DNA of 64,000 nt from Teichococcus vastitatis (GTDB lineage: Bacteria > Pseudomonadota > Alphaproteobacteria > Acetobacterales > Acetobacteraceae). The notes beneath the pieces were generated by a model. The model was given only the letters and a program-made list of their open reading frames with translations. It did no database searches and was not told where the DNA came from. A program made the translations under genes and the position numbers. Location of the stretch: positions 186,001 through 250,000 of the forward strand of contig NZ_QXGS01000002.1 in assembly GCF_003604215.1 (NCBI RefSeq). The letters run 5' to 3'. Shown piece by piece: positions 1 through 8,531 of this stretch; the stretch's first letter is position 1, and the number at the start of each line of letters is the position of its first letter.

Positions 1-249
1 GTGGAGCTGGCCGGCGGCGACAGCATCGTCTGCACCCAGGTGGCCTGCCATCCGCAGCACGAGGTGGTGGCGGCCGGCTTCCAGGACGGTCTGGTGCTGA
101 TGGCCGAGATCGGCTCGGGCAAGATCGTGCCGGTGGCGGCGCCGGGGCGGGGCGCGGTGTCGGCGCTTGCCTGGAACCCGTCGGGAACGCGGCTGGCCTT
201 CGGCACCGAGACCGGCTTCGCCGGGGTGGTCGACCTGTCGAAACGGTGA
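1..249 (+). CDS. WD40-repeat protein, C-terminal end (5' partial)
   Basis: The 82 visible codons contain repeated beta-propeller signatures of the WD40 type: 'ACHPQHEVVAAGFQDG' with 'VLMAEI', then 'ALAWNPSGTRLAFGTETG' followed by 'AGVVDL' and a TGA stop at 247-249. Each pair looks like one blade ending near the usual WD position. The reading frame is open to the window edge, so the GTG at base 1 is probably an internal valine and the gene begins outside the window. WD40 propellers are scaffolds for protein-protein contacts. The partner here cannot be inferred. A quinoprotein-type propeller is less likely because of the 'AWNPSG.RLAFGTE' spacing. Confidence 0.75.
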   Translation: MELAGGDSIVCTQVACHPQHEVVAAGFQDGLVLMAEIGSGKIVPVAAPGRGAVSALAWNPSGTRLAFGTETGFAGVVDLSKR

Positions 250-606
250 AGCGGGTCCGCCCCGCCGCCTTTCCGCTGGAGGAATGAGTGAGGTCCGGGG
301 AAATGCCGTTCCCGGACCGCTCCTGATGCAGCCCGCCAGCCGCAACATCTCCGCGAACGGCGCGCCGCCCCGCGAACGCGATGTCGCGTCAGCGCCACCG
401 GCGCCGCCGCCACGGCCGATCGGCGCGGAACCGTGCATGACATCTCCTTCATGCCGGCGCTGTCGCCTGAACAGGTGAGCGGCGCTGCCCTTGTTGACGA
501 GGCATGCCCAAGATGCCCAAGGCGACGGGCCGCCCCGAGCAGCGCCACGCCAGGCTGGCGACACACCGCAACCTGATGATGGCACCGTCGCGCGGGCCCC
601 GCCGCA
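250..606. other. Intergenic region between WD40 gene and binding-protein gene
   Basis: This 357-bp stretch separates the stop codons of two converging genes. A hairpin at 292-318 is the only structure I can point to. An open frame from ATG 284 to 478 (64 codons) has a GGAGGA directly against its ATG, too close for a normal ribosome site, and Arg/Pro/Ala-rich content typical of non-coding GC-rich frames. I see no tRNA, promoter or repeat. Confidence 0.6.
292..318. terminator. Hairpin downstream of WD40 gene, no U-tract
   Basis: The arms GGTCCGGGGAA and TTCCCGGACC can pair over 10 bp with one bulged G and a short loop, 43 bp after the WD40 stop. No run of T follows on either strand, so this is a weak terminator candidate or an RNA 3'-end stabiliser. 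Confidence 0.3.
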
Positions 607-2214
607 TCAACCCTTCCGCACCGGCGCGAACAGCGTGCGGTAGGCGATGCCGCCCAGACGGAAATTCTCCACCTCCCGACGGGTCACCGCCACTTCCTGC
701 TGCTGCAGCAGGATCGGCAGGGGAGAGCGTTCGCGGAACTCGCGCTGCAGCCGGCGATAGGTGTCGAGCCGCCGTGCGGTGTCCACCTCGCGTGTGTTGG
801 CCTGGGCCGCCTCGCTCAGGGCCGGGTCGCGCCAATGGTTGCGCCACGCCACGGTCTTGAGCGGCGAATCGTCGCCATCATCAGGGTTCACCAGGAAGGC
901 CTGGGCGTTGGAATGCGGGTCGAAATAATCCGAGCCCCAGTACAGCAGCGCCGCCTCGTGCTGCCGGGCACGGGTCTTGGTGATCACCTGCCGCTGCTCG
1001 CCGGACAGCAGGCGCACGCGGATGCCGACCGCGTCGAGGTCGGCCTGGATCGCCTGGGCCACGTCGGCGTGCGGCAGGCTGGAGAAATGGTCGAGCGTGA
1101 TGGCGAAGCCCTCCGCCGCGCCGGCTTCGCGCAGCAGGGCGCGGGCACGGTCGGGGTCGTGGCGGAAGCTGGTGTCGTCCAGCGCGCCCGGCATGCCGGC
1201 GGGCAGGAAATCCTGGTGCACGCGCCAGGTGCCGCGCACCAGGTTGCGCTCGATGCCGGTGTAGTCGATGGCCCATTTGATAGCCTGCGCCACGGGCGGC
1301 CGCCCGAGCATCGGATGGGCTTGGTTGAGGCCGAGATACAGCAGGAAAGCGCGGTCCTGGCGCAGGACGCGGAACGCCTCGTCGCCTTCCAGCCCCTGGA
1401 TCTGGTCGGCACTGAGGTTGCGGGCGATGTCCATGTCGCCCTGGCGCAGCTGCAGCAGCTGCGCCGCCGGGTCCGGCACGTGGCGGATCAGCACCCGGCG
1501 CAGCGCCGGGGCCGAAGGGTGACGGGGATTGGCCTCCAGCATCACGCTCTCGCTGGCGCGCCACTCGCGCAGGGTCCAGGCGCCGGAACCCGCGCTGTTC
1601 TGCCGCAGCCAGCCATTGCCCCAGTCATTCCCCTGGGCGTGGCGCATCACCGCCGCCTTCTCGACGATGCTGGCGACGTTGGCGTTGAGGCAGTACAGCA
1701 CGAAGCTCGGCGCGCGCGGCTCGGCGATGCGCAGCGTCACGCTGCGGGGGCCGCTGGCCTGAACCCGTTCCGCCACGTTGTCCGGCGTCAGGCCGAACTG
1801 GCCCAGGATAAAGGCCGGTGCCTTGTTCAGCGTCACCGCGCGCTGGAACGAGAACGCCACATCTTCCGCGGTGACGGGCGCGCCGGATGCGAAGACGCGG
1901 TCCGCGCGCAGATGGAAGGTGAAGCCCTGGCTGTCCGCCGCCACCTCCCAGCGCTCGGCGAGGTCGCCCACCATGCGGGTGGAATTCGCCGGGTCCACGG
2001 CCAGTAGCCGGTCATAGATGTTGCCCATGATCTCGCCGCTGGACGCCTCGAAGGAGTCGTGCGGGTCGAGGCTGGTGATGTCGTCGATCTGCCGCGCGAT
2101 CGCCAGGATGCCGGGCGGCACGGCGGCATGGGCCGGCCGCGCCTGCCCCGGGAGAAGCAGGGCCGGCGCGGCCAGCGCCGGCAGGGCTGATGCAAGGTCG
2201 CGTCGCGTCAACAT
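607..2214 (-). CDS. Extracellular solute-binding protein, family 5 (peptide/nickel type)
   Basis: A 535-residue periplasmic binding protein of the DppA/OppA class (SBP_bac_5). The start chosen is ATG 2214: it has AAGGGG about 8 bases upstream and is followed by 'MLTRRDLASALPAL', a twin-arginine-like signal peptide ending near 'ARPAHA'. Family hallmarks are the early 'ITSLDPHDSFEASSGEIMGNIYD' region, 'RVFASGAPVTAEDVAFSF', and 'LLYWGSDYFDPHSNAQAF' in the C-terminal lobe. Ligands are usually oligopeptides, but also opines, glycosides or metal chelates; nothing here fixes the ligand. No permease or ATPase gene adjoins it. It is 57 bp downstream of rdgB on the same strand and may be read from the rph-rdgB transcript, although the functions look unrelated. 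Confidence 0.87.
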   Translation of the reverse strand: MLTRRDLASALPALAAPALLLPGQARPAHAAVPPGILAIARQIDDITSLDPHDSFEASSGEIMGNIYDRLLAVDPANSTRMVGDLAERWEVAADSQGFTFHLRADRVFASGAPVTAEDVAFSFQRAVTLNKAPAFILGQFGLTPDNVAERVQASGPRSVTLRIAEPRAPSFVLYCLNANVASIVEKAAVMRHAQGNDWGNGWLRQNSAGSGAWTLREWRASESVMLEANPRHPSAPALRRVLIRHVPDPAAQLLQLRQGDMDIARNLSADQIQGLEGDEAFRVLRQDRAFLLYLGLNQAHPMLGRPPVAQAIKWAIDYTGIERNLVRGTWRVHQDFLPAGMPGALDDTSFRHDPDRARALLREAGAAEGFAITLDHFSSLPHADVAQAIQADLDAVGIRVRLLSGEQRQVITKTRARQHEAALLYWGSDYFDPHSNAQAFLVNPDDGDDSPLKTVAWRNHWRDPALSEAAQANTREVDTARRLDTYRRLQREFRERSPLPILLQQQEVAVTRREVENFRLGGIAYRTLFAPVRKG

Positions 2215-2271
2215 CGGGAATCCCCTTCGCGTGGCACTGCGCCAGCAACGCAACAGGGGCGTTCCCGTTCC

Positions 2272-2898
2272 TCAGCCGGTCAGGCAGCCCTCGTCCAGCA
2301 GGCGGAAGGCGGCGGCCCGGTGGCTGATGCGGTGCTTCGCCGCGCTGCCCATCTCGGCAAAGGTCTGGTCGTGGCCGTCCGGCTGAAACATTGGGTCATA
2401 GCCGAAGCCCGCCTCGCCGCGCGGCGGCCAGACCCAGCGGCCCATCGCGCGGCCTTCAAAGGCTTCCGTGTGGCCGTCCGGCCAGGCCAGCACCAGGGCG
2501 CAGGTGAACCAGGCGGTGCGGTCGGGGTGCGGCCGCGCCAGGGCCTCCAGCCGGGCCATGGCGGCCGGGTAGTCGCGCCGCCCATCCGGCAGCTCGGCCC
2601 AGTCGGCGGTGCGCACGCCGGGATCGCCGTTCAGCGACGCCACGGAGAAGCCGCTGTCATCGGCCAGCGCCACCAGGCCGGAAGCGCGCGCCGCAGCCAC
2701 CGCCTTGATCGTGGCGTTGCCGACGAAGCTGGCCTCCGTTTCCTCGGGCACCGGCAGGTTCAGCGACCTGGCGCTGACCACCTCGATGCCGTGCCCGGCC
2801 AGCAAGGCGGCGTTCTCGCGCACCTTGCCCTCGTTGTGGCTGGCCATGACGATGCGGCGCTCGGTCAGCGGGCGGCGTCCCGTTGCCGTGGCGCTCAC
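2272..2898 (-). CDS. rdgB: XTP/dITP diphosphatase (RdgB/HAM1 family)
   Basis: A 208-residue enzyme that hydrolyses non-canonical purine triphosphates (XTP, dITP, ITP) to monophosphates and so keeps them out of DNA and RNA. Visible motifs are SHNEGK (residues 20-25) for substrate phosphate, the metal and catalytic acidic pair in 'LADDSG' (80-81), GFGYDPMF (164-171) and the C-terminal KHRISHR (188-194). The start is GTG 2898, which overlaps the rph stop codon (GTGA), so translation is probably coupled to rph. The pairing rph-rdgB is common in proteobacteria. The frequent third partner hemW is not next to it here; a binding-protein gene follows instead. Confidence 0.95.
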   Translation of the reverse strand: MSATATGRRPLTERRIVMASHNEGKVRENAALLAGHGIEVVSARSLNLPVPEETEASFVGNATIKAVAAARASGLVALADDSGFSVASLNGDPGVRTADWAELPDGRRDYPAAMARLEALARPHPDRTAWFTCALVLAWPDGHTEAFEGRAMGRWVWPPRGEAGFGYDPMFQPDGHDQTFAEMGSAAKHRISHRAAAFRLLDEGCLTG

Positions 2899-3611
2899 CG
2901 GTGGATCGCCTTGCGCTGCGCGGCGAAGAGCTGCTCCGTGCCCTGGCGCGCCAGCGCCAGCAGCCGCAGGAACTGCTCGTCCGAGAAGGGGGCGCCCTCG
3001 GCCGTGCCCTGCACCTCGACGATGCCGCCCTTGCCGGCCAGCACGAAATTGGCGTCCGCCCCGGCCGCGCTGTCCTCGGCATAATCGAGGTCGAGCACCG
3101 GCTCGTTCTTCCAGAGGCCGCAGGACACCGCGGCCACCTGATCCTGCAGCGGGTTGCGCTTGATGGCGTTCTTCAGCACGCAATGCTCGAAGGCGTAGTG
3201 CAGCGCCACCCAGGCGCCGGTGATGGCGGCGCAGCGCGTGCCGCCATCGGCGGTCAGCACGTCGCAATCCACGGTGATCGCCATCTCGCCCATCGCCTTG
3301 CGGTCCACCACGGCGCGCAGGCTGCGGGCGATCAGCCGCTGGATCTCCTGGGTGCGGCCGGATTGCTTGCCGCGGGCGGCCTCGCGCTCGCCCCGCGTGT
3401 GGGTGGCGCGCGGCAGCATGCCGTATTCCGCATTGATCCAGCCCTCGCCCTTGTTGCGCAGGAAGGGCGGCACGCGCGGCTCGACGCTGGCGGTGCACAG
3501 CACCTCGGTTACGCCCAGCCGGATGCGGCAGGAGCCCTCGGCATGGCGGGCGACGCCGGGTTCCAGGATCAGGGTGCGGAGGGCATCGGCGGCGCGGCCG
3601 GAAGGGCGCAT
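2895..3611 (-). CDS. rph: Ribonuclease PH
   Basis: A 238-residue phosphorolytic 3'-5' exoribonuclease that trims tRNA 3' ends in the cytoplasm. The family-typical block '[17 protein letters not shown]' lies at residues 57-73 and the signature [13 protein letters not shown] at 121-133. The length matches the usual 235-240 residues. ATG 3611 is chosen because upstream in-frame codons have no family similarity. It is first in a minus-strand operon with rdgB (4-bp overlap). The promoter presumably lies in the 124 bp separating it from the divergent gene at 3736, but I see no convincing boxes there. Confidence 0.95.
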   Translation of the reverse strand: MRPSGRAADALRTLILEPGVARHAEGSCRIRLGVTEVLCTASVEPRVPPFLRNKGEGWINAEYGMLPRATHTRGEREAARGKQSGRTQEIQRLIARSLRAVVDRKAMGEMAITVDCDVLTADGGTRCAAITGAWVALHYAFEHCVLKNAIKRNPLQDQVAAVSCGLWKNEPVLDLDYAEDSAAGADANFVLAGKGGIVEVQGTAEGAPFSDEQFLRLLALARQGTEQLFAAQRKAIHR

Positions 3612-3735
3612 GGCGGGGCTTCTTTCGTGCGGTGCGCCGCCGGAATGCGACGCGGGGCGGCGGGCTGTCAAATCGCGCGGCCTGGAACCCGCCCAGGGCC
3701 GGGGAGTTTGCACCCGAGAACCCGAGGAATATCCG

Positions 3736-3996
3736 ATGAGCTCTTCAAACACCGACCTGCAGACCACCCCGCCGAACTGGCCCGCTACCCAGGAAGCCGG
3801 TGAGCTGAGCCTGCCCGAGCGCGCCGGCTATGTGGCGGCCGGGCTGGTGCTGGCCGCCGCCGCCGCCCGGCCGCGGCCCAACCCGGTGCTGACCGCGCTG
3901 GCGCTTGGCGCCGGTGCCTACCTGGCTTGGCGGGGCGCGCAGGGCACCTGCCCGATGAAGGCGGCGCTGGTGCGGCAGGGGGTGCTGAGCGCCTGA
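3736..3996 (+). CDS. Small membrane protein, DUF2892-like
   Basis: An 86-residue protein with GAGGAA about 8 bases before ATG 3736. After a polar N-terminus comes '[25 protein letters not shown]', then a second hydrophobic helix '[20 protein letters not shown]' and 'CPMKAAL'. This two-helix layout ending in a CP(L/M)-type motif resembles DUF2892 proteins, in which the motif sits after the second membrane helix. The function is unknown; related domains are found attached to rhodanese or SRPBCC domains. It is transcribed divergently from rph and converges with the lipoprotein gene at 4022. Confidence 0.7.
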   Translation: MSSSNTDLQTTPPNWPATQEAGELSLPERAGYVAAGLVLAAAAARPRPNPVLTALALGAGAYLAWRGAQGTCPMKAALVRQGVLSA

Positions 3997-4021
3997 TCCG
4001 CCAGTGGCGGAGGCGGGTGGA

Positions 4022-4492
4022 TCAGCCTGCGCCCGGCAGGCTGGCCAGATCCGACCGGGTGCTGCCGGCGCCGCGCTGCAATTCCTGCAGGCAGCTGGCT
4101 TCCGTCTGCCGGTCTGTGCCGGAGGAGCGCGCCGCGGCATAGCTGACGCGCAGCGGGCTGCTCGGCGCGTCGTCTCGGTCCAGCACCACGTCCAGATGGC
4201 AGAACGGCGTCTGGTACAGCCAGATCTGCGCCGCGCCCTCGCGCCGGCGCAGGCGCGGCTCGCCCAGCCAGCGGCGCAGCGCATCGGGCGACTGGCCCAG
4301 CAGCTGGGACACGGTGCCGGGCGTCGCCTGCGGGCGGGGCATGGCGGGTGCGGCGGTCGGCTGCAGGCCGGCCAGGCTGGTGCGGTAGCTGGCCAGGACC
4401 TCCTCCAGCACCGCCTGCGGATCGACCCGCTGCTGTTGCGCGCAGGCGCCCAGAACCAACAGGGAAGCCAGGATCAGGGCACGCGGCGGCAT
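4022..4492 (-). CDS. Putative lipoprotein of unknown function
   Basis: A 156-residue protein. Residues 1-17 form a lipoprotein signal with lipobox LGAC (Cys17), so it is likely a membrane-anchored periplasmic lipoprotein. The mature part has a Pro/Ala-rich linker and then a compact region with 'LLGQSPDALRRWLGEPRLRRREGAAQIWLYQTPFCHLDVVL'. The 'LxGxxxxxLxxxLGEPxxxRxEGxxxxWxY' pattern resembles small SmpA/OmlA-like lipoprotein domains, a similarity I would treat as suggestive only. It shares a strand with the bactofilin gene 76 bp upstream, which hints at a cell-envelope role. Confidence 0.75.
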   Translation of the reverse strand: MPPRALILASLLVLGACAQQQRVDPQAVLEEVLASYRTSLAGLQPTAAPAMPRPQATPGTVSQLLGQSPDALRRWLGEPRLRRREGAAQIWLYQTPFCHLDVVLDRDDAPSSPLRVSYAAARSSGTDRQTEASCLQELQRGAGSTRSDLASLPGAG

Positions 4493-4568
4493 GGTGCACC
4501 GGGTCGGGAGGGAATGGAGCGCGGGCCGGCGGGCCCGCGGGCCCGCGCCAGGGCGCTGGCGTGGCGGC

Positions 4569-5240
4569 TCAGTTCTCGCCGAGGCTGGCCGGCGCCGGCA
4601 GGTAGCTCTGGGCCGGGGCAGCGTCGGTCAGCATCTCCATGCGGCCGGACAGCTGGCCGCCATCCTCCACCTGGAGACGGCGGCAGCGGGCAACGCCCAG
4701 CACGCGGCCGGTGCCGCGGATCACCAGATTGCCGCGTGCGGTCAGGGTGCCGTCGAAGGTGCCGATGATCTCGGCGTCCTCCACCTCGACCTCGCCGCGG
4801 AACACGCCGCTCTGGCTGATGAATAGCTCGGTGGCGTGCATCATCTGGCTCTCGATGGTGCCTTCCACCACCAGCCGCTCGGCATCGGTGACGGTGCCCT
4901 GCAGGCTGATACCCTTGCCCACCACCATGGTGCGGCGGTCGCTCATCGCCGGGGCCTGCAGGCTCGGCGCCGGCTGCGGTGACGGCGCGTGCATCGCCTG
5001 GCCGTGCAGGCCCGCATTCACCGGCGGCCGCTGCGGCAATCCCACACCGATCGGCGGCTGGCTGGGCTTGGGCGGCAGGTTCATGGCAGGCTCCTGGCTG
5101 GGCGCTGGGCGAAACGGGGGCACGGCGAGGTCCGGATCGCGCGCCACCGGAACGGTGGTCGGCGGTGCGAAGCCATCCTCACTCTCGGCGCCCGGCGCGT
5201 GGGATGCGGGCTCTTCGCGGCGGCGGCGAAAGACGGACAT
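4569..5240 (-). CDS. Bactofilin-family polymer-forming cytoskeletal protein
   Basis: A 223-residue protein. The first ~100 residues are Pro/Ala-rich and probably disordered. Residues ~105-205 hold the repetitive short-strand pattern of the bactofilin (DUF583) right-handed beta-helix, for example 'GISLQGTVTDAERLVVEGTIES' and 'GEVEVEDAEIIGTFDGTLTARG'. Bactofilins polymerise without nucleotides at the inner face of the membrane and organise cell-wall enzymes or shape. ATG 5240 is preceded by AGGGTGAG. The long proline-rich N-terminus is unusual compared with short single-domain bactofilins and may bind a partner. It is transcribed divergently from the kinase at 5527. Confidence 0.88.
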   Translation of the reverse strand: MSVFRRRREEPASHAPGAESEDGFAPPTTVPVARDPDLAVPPFRPAPSQEPAMNLPPKPSQPPIGVGLPQRPPVNAGLHGQAMHAPSPQPAPSLQAPAMSDRRTMVVGKGISLQGTVTDAERLVVEGTIESQMMHATELFISQSGVFRGEVEVEDAEIIGTFDGTLTARGNLVIRGTGRVLGVARCRRLQVEDGGQLSGRMEMLTDAAPAQSYLPAPASLGEN

Positions 5241-5526
5241 CGGCTCACCCTTTATCGGCACGGCGGTTGAGAAAGGGGCATGCGCGGGAACGGCGCAAGC
5301 CGTGCTGCGAGGCGAATGGGCTATCACGGGCCACCCCGCACCGACAACGGGGCTTGCCGGGGAAAGCCGGGATTTCCAGGATCTTCCGGCGCATTTCACG
5401 ATGCCGGCCGCAGCCGCGCGGCACGGCGTCCCGGCCCGCCCCTTTGCCGTGCCGAGCGCCGGCTGCTATCGCGTCGCCGTTCCGGCGGCGCTCCGGGACC
5501 ACATCGCAAAGGGTTCCGGTATTTTC

Positions 5527-6507
5527 ATGGCTGCTCCCACCCTCGACATCCTCGGCATCGGCAACGCCATTCTCGACGTGCAGGCGCGGGCGGACGATGC
5601 CTTCCTGGCGGCCCAGGGCATGCAGCGCGGCGCCATGACCCTGATCGATGCCGAACGGGCGCAGGCGATCTATGCGGCGATGGGCCCGGGCGTGGAAAGC
5701 AGCGGCGGGTCGGCCGGCAACACCTGCGCCGTGGCGGCGGCGATGGGCGCGCGGGTCGGGTTCCTCGGCAAGGTGGCGGAGGATGCGCTGGGCGAGGTGT
5801 TCGCGCACGACATCCAGGCCGCCGGCGTCGCCTTTCCGACGCCGAAGCTCCGGGGCGGCGCACCCACGGCGCGCTGCCTGATCCTGGTGACGCCGGATGG
5901 CCAGCGCACCATGAACACCTTTCTCGGCGCCTGCGTCGCCTTCGGCGAGGCCGACGTGGACGAGGCGATGGTGGCCGCCGCCGCCGTGACCTACATGGAA
6001 GGCTACCTGTTCGACCCGCCGGAGGCGCAGAACGCCTTCCGCCGCGCCGCCGCCATCGCGCACGCGAACAACCGGCAGGTGTCCATGACGCTGTCCGACC
6101 CGTTCTGCGTCGGCCGCCACCGCGAGGCGTTCCGCGCCTTCGTGGCGCAGCAGACCGATATCCTGTTCGCCAACGAGGCCGAGATCATGAGCCTCTACGA
6201 GACGGACAGCTTCGAGGCAGCGATGGAGGCGGTGCGCCGGGACGTGAAGCTGGCCGCCCTGACCCGCTCCGAGCAGGGCAGCGTGGTTGTGTCCGGCGCC
6301 GACACGCATGCGGTCGCCGCGGTGCCGACCGAGGTGGTGGACACCACCGGGGCCGGCGACGCCTACGCCGCCGGTTTCCTGGCGGCGCTGACCCAGGGCC
6401 ACGCGCTGCCGGAATGCGGCCGCTGGGGCGCGGTCGCGGCGGCCGAGTGCATCAGCCATTTCGGCGCCCGCCCGCAGGCGGAGCTGAAGGCGCTGCTGGC
6501 CCGCTGA
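5527..6507 (+). CDS. Adenosine kinase-like PfkB-family sugar kinase
   Basis: A 326-residue ribokinase/PfkB-fold kinase. It has the N-terminal glycine pair region GGSAGN (60-65), the NEAE motif (216-219) that helps position Mg-ATP, and PfkB signature 2, DTTGAGDAYAAGF (272-284), whose Asp278 is the expected catalytic base. Alphaproteobacterial proteins with this 'GIGNAILDV' start and 'GARPQAELKALL' end are usually annotated as adenosine kinases, making AMP from adenosine and ATP. Other ribonucleosides or sugars remain possible. It lies 19 bp before the AEC transporter gene, which may be co-transcribed. Confidence 0.88.
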   Translation: MAAPTLDILGIGNAILDVQARADDAFLAAQGMQRGAMTLIDAERAQAIYAAMGPGVESSGGSAGNTCAVAAAMGARVGFLGKVAEDALGEVFAHDIQAAGVAFPTPKLRGGAPTARCLILVTPDGQRTMNTFLGACVAFGEADVDEAMVAAAAVTYMEGYLFDPPEAQNAFRRAAAIAHANNRQVSMTLSDPFCVGRHREAFRAFVAQQTDILFANEAEIMSLYETDSFEAAMEAVRRDVKLAALTRSEQGSVVVSGADTHAVAAVPTEVVDTTGAGDAYAAGFLAALTQGHALPECGRWGAVAAAECISHFGARPQAELKALLAR

Positions 6508-6526
6508 CCGCCGGAGCCGCCCGCCC

Positions 6527-7438
6527 ATGGCCGCCTGGGCCGATGCCTTCACCGCCATCTTCGGGCTGATCGGCCTGGGCTGGCTGCTGCGCCAGCGCAT
6601 GCTGCCCGACGCCACGCCCTGGGCGGCGATGGAGAAGCTGGTCTTCACCGTGCTGCTGCCGGCGCTGCTGGTGTCCTCGATCGGCGCCACCGATGTGCGC
6701 GCGCTGCCGCTCGGCGCGCTGGCCGGCACCATCTGGGGCACGCTGCTGCTGGGCACGGCGCTGTCGGTCGGGCTGGCGCGGATGCTGCACCACAACCACG
6801 CCACCATGACCTCGGTGCTGCAGGGCGGCATCCGCTACAACAACCTGATCGCCTTCGCTATCGCCGGGGCGGCGCAGGGCTCCGCCGGCATCGCGCTGGG
6901 CGGCATCGCCACCGGGCTGATCGTGCCCTGCGTGCAGACCATCATCACCGTGGCCTTCGCCCTGGGCGGCGATCGCCGCCCGCATCCCCTGCGCGTGCTG
7001 CGGCAGATCCTGACCAACCCGCTGATCCTGGCCTGCCTCGCCGGGCTGGCGCTGTCGCTGCTGGGTGGGCCGCCGCCGGGGCTGAACGGATTGCTGCGGG
7101 CGCTGGCGCAGGGTTCGCTGGCGGTGGGGCTGCTCTGCGTCGGCGCGGCGCTGACGCCGCGGGCCCTCGCCGCGCAGCCGATGACGCAGTTCCTGACCGC
7201 CGTGCTGAAGCTTCTAGTCATGCCGGCCATTGCCACCGCCCTGGCGCTGGCCACCGGGCTCGCCGCAGCCCCGGCGGCCGTGGCGATCCTGTTCATCGCG
7301 CAGCCCACCGCGCCCACCGCCTATGTGCAGGCCCGCGCCATGGGCGGGGACGCACCGCTGATGGCGACAATGATTACCACCCAGCACATCGCCGCCATGG
7401 CCACGCTGCCCTTTTGGGTATGGCTATTGGCACGCTGA
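6527..7438 (+). CDS. AEC-family (auxin efflux carrier-type) transporter
   Basis: A 303-residue integral membrane protein with about ten hydrophobic segments in two halves, typical of the AEC family. Family-like features are the N-terminal 'IGLGWLLRQRMLP' and 'MEKLVFTVLLPALLVSSI', the central 'GGIRYNNLIAFAIAGA', and the C-terminal 'VAILFIAQPTAPTAYVQARAMGGDA'. Bacterial members transport small carboxylates such as malate or malonate; the substrate here is not determinable. The gene begins 19 bp after the PfkB kinase gene and is followed 88 bp later by a Bug-type receptor on the same strand. Confidence 0.88.
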   Translation: MAAWADAFTAIFGLIGLGWLLRQRMLPDATPWAAMEKLVFTVLLPALLVSSIGATDVRALPLGALAGTIWGTLLLGTALSVGLARMLHHNHATMTSVLQGGIRYNNLIAFAIAGAAQGSAGIALGGIATGLIVPCVQTIITVAFALGGDRRPHPLRVLRQILTNPLILACLAGLALSLLGGPPPGLNGLLRALAQGSLAVGLLCVGAALTPRALAAQPMTQFLTAVLKLLVMPAIATALALATGLAAAPAAVAILFIAQPTAPTAYVQARAMGGDAPLMATMITTQHIAAMATLPFWVWLLAR

Positions 7439-7526
7439 GCCGCCGCGATGCCGCTGGCGTGAGGCGGCCCTGCAACGCATGATGCGCCGCACCCGGCCTG
7501 GCCGGGCCAGCGGGAGAAGGTACGGC

Positions 7527-8531
7527 ATGGTTGGACGACGTGGACTGGTTCTCGGGGCGGCCGGTGGTGCCCTGCTGGCGCGGGGCGGCCCGCGCGGCGC
7601 CCATGCGCAGGGTCAGCCCTCCGCTCCGCCGCCGGCGAGTTGGCCCGACCATCCGCTACGCTGGGTGGTGGGCTATCCGGCCGGAGGCCCGTCCGACACC
7701 TTCGCCCGGCTGATCGCCGGCCAGATCGGGCCGCGCCTCGGCCACAACATGGTGGTGGACAACCGCCCCGGCGGCGGCGCCGTGCTGGCCAGCGAAACCG
7801 TGGCCCGCGCCCCAGCGGATGGCTACACCCTGCTGCATTCCGACAATGGCAACCTGGTCTACAACCCCGCGCTCTATGCCCGCCTGCCTTATGATCCGGA
7901 CCGCGACCTGACCGGCGCCGGCTTCATCGGCCGCTTTCCGCTGTTTCTGGTGGTGCGGCCGGAAGGCGTGTCGGACTTCAAGGCCTATGTCGCCCTGTCC
8001 CGGCAGCGGGCGCCGAATTACGGCACGCCGGCCGTGGCCTCGCCGCACCACCTGGCGATGGAGATGCTGAAGCGCCGCGCCGGCTTCGAGGCGACGCATA
8101 TTCCCTATCGCGGCGGCCCGGCGGCGATGCAGGACCTGCTGGCCGGCACCCTCGACAGCGTGCTGATCGACTGCGCCACCGGCATTCCCTTTATCCGCGA
8201 AGGCAAGGTGCGCGCCCTGGTGGTGCTGTCGGAACGCCGCTCGGCCCGGGCGCCGGCCGTGCCCACCGCGCGGGAACTCGGCATTGCCGAGGCGGTGGCC
8301 TTCGGCTGGCAGGCCATGCACGCCCCCGCCGGCACGCCGTCCGCCATTCTCGAGCGGCTGAACCAGGAGGTGCGCGCCGCGGTGGCCTCGGACGCGATGC
8401 AGGAGCGCATGCGCGCCCTCGGCATCGAGAGTGCCGCCTGGTCACCCGGTGAGCTGAACAGCTTCGTGGCCGCCGAGAGCCGGTTGTGGCGGCCGTTGAT
8501 CCGCGAATTGGGGATCCGGCTCGATAGCTAG
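7527..8531 (+). CDS. Bug/TctC-family tripartite tricarboxylate receptor
   Basis: A 334-residue periplasmic binding protein. ATG 7527 is chosen because GAGAAGG lies 6 bases upstream and the product then starts with a twin-arginine-like signal 'GRRGLVLGAAGGALLA'. The family motif 'RWVVGYPAGGPSDTFARLIA' and 'VVDNRPGGGAVLASETVARAPADGYTLL' are clear, as is 'THIPYRGGPAAMQDLLAGTLD'. Bug proteins bind small carboxylates or aromatic acids, and many work with TctAB permeases encoded elsewhere. No tctA or tctB is near, so it is an orphan receptor. Its TAG stop overlaps the stop of the converging Crp gene within a shared CTAG. Confidence 0.9.
   Translation: MVGRRGLVLGAAGGALLARGGPRGAHAQGQPSAPPPASWPDHPLRWVVGYPAGGPSDTFARLIAGQIGPRLGHNMVVDNRPGGGAVLASETVARAPADGYTLLHSDNGNLVYNPALYARLPYDPDRDLTGAGFIGRFPLFLVVRPEGVSDFKAYVALSRQRAPNYGTPAVASPHHLAMEMLKRRAGFEATHIPYRGGPAAMQDLLAGTLDSVLIDCATGIPFIREGKVRALVVLSERRSARAPAVPTARELGIAEAVAFGWQAMHAPAGTPSAILERLNQEVRAAVASDAMQERMRALGIESAAWSPGELNSFVAAESRLWRPLIRELGIRLDS

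Noticed and set aside
284..478. 64-codon open frame after the WD40 gene with GGAGGA directly before its ATG
   Set aside because: The ribosome site abuts the ATG with no spacing and the product is Arg/Pro/Ala-rich without any family resemblance; typical of chance open frames in GC-rich DNA.
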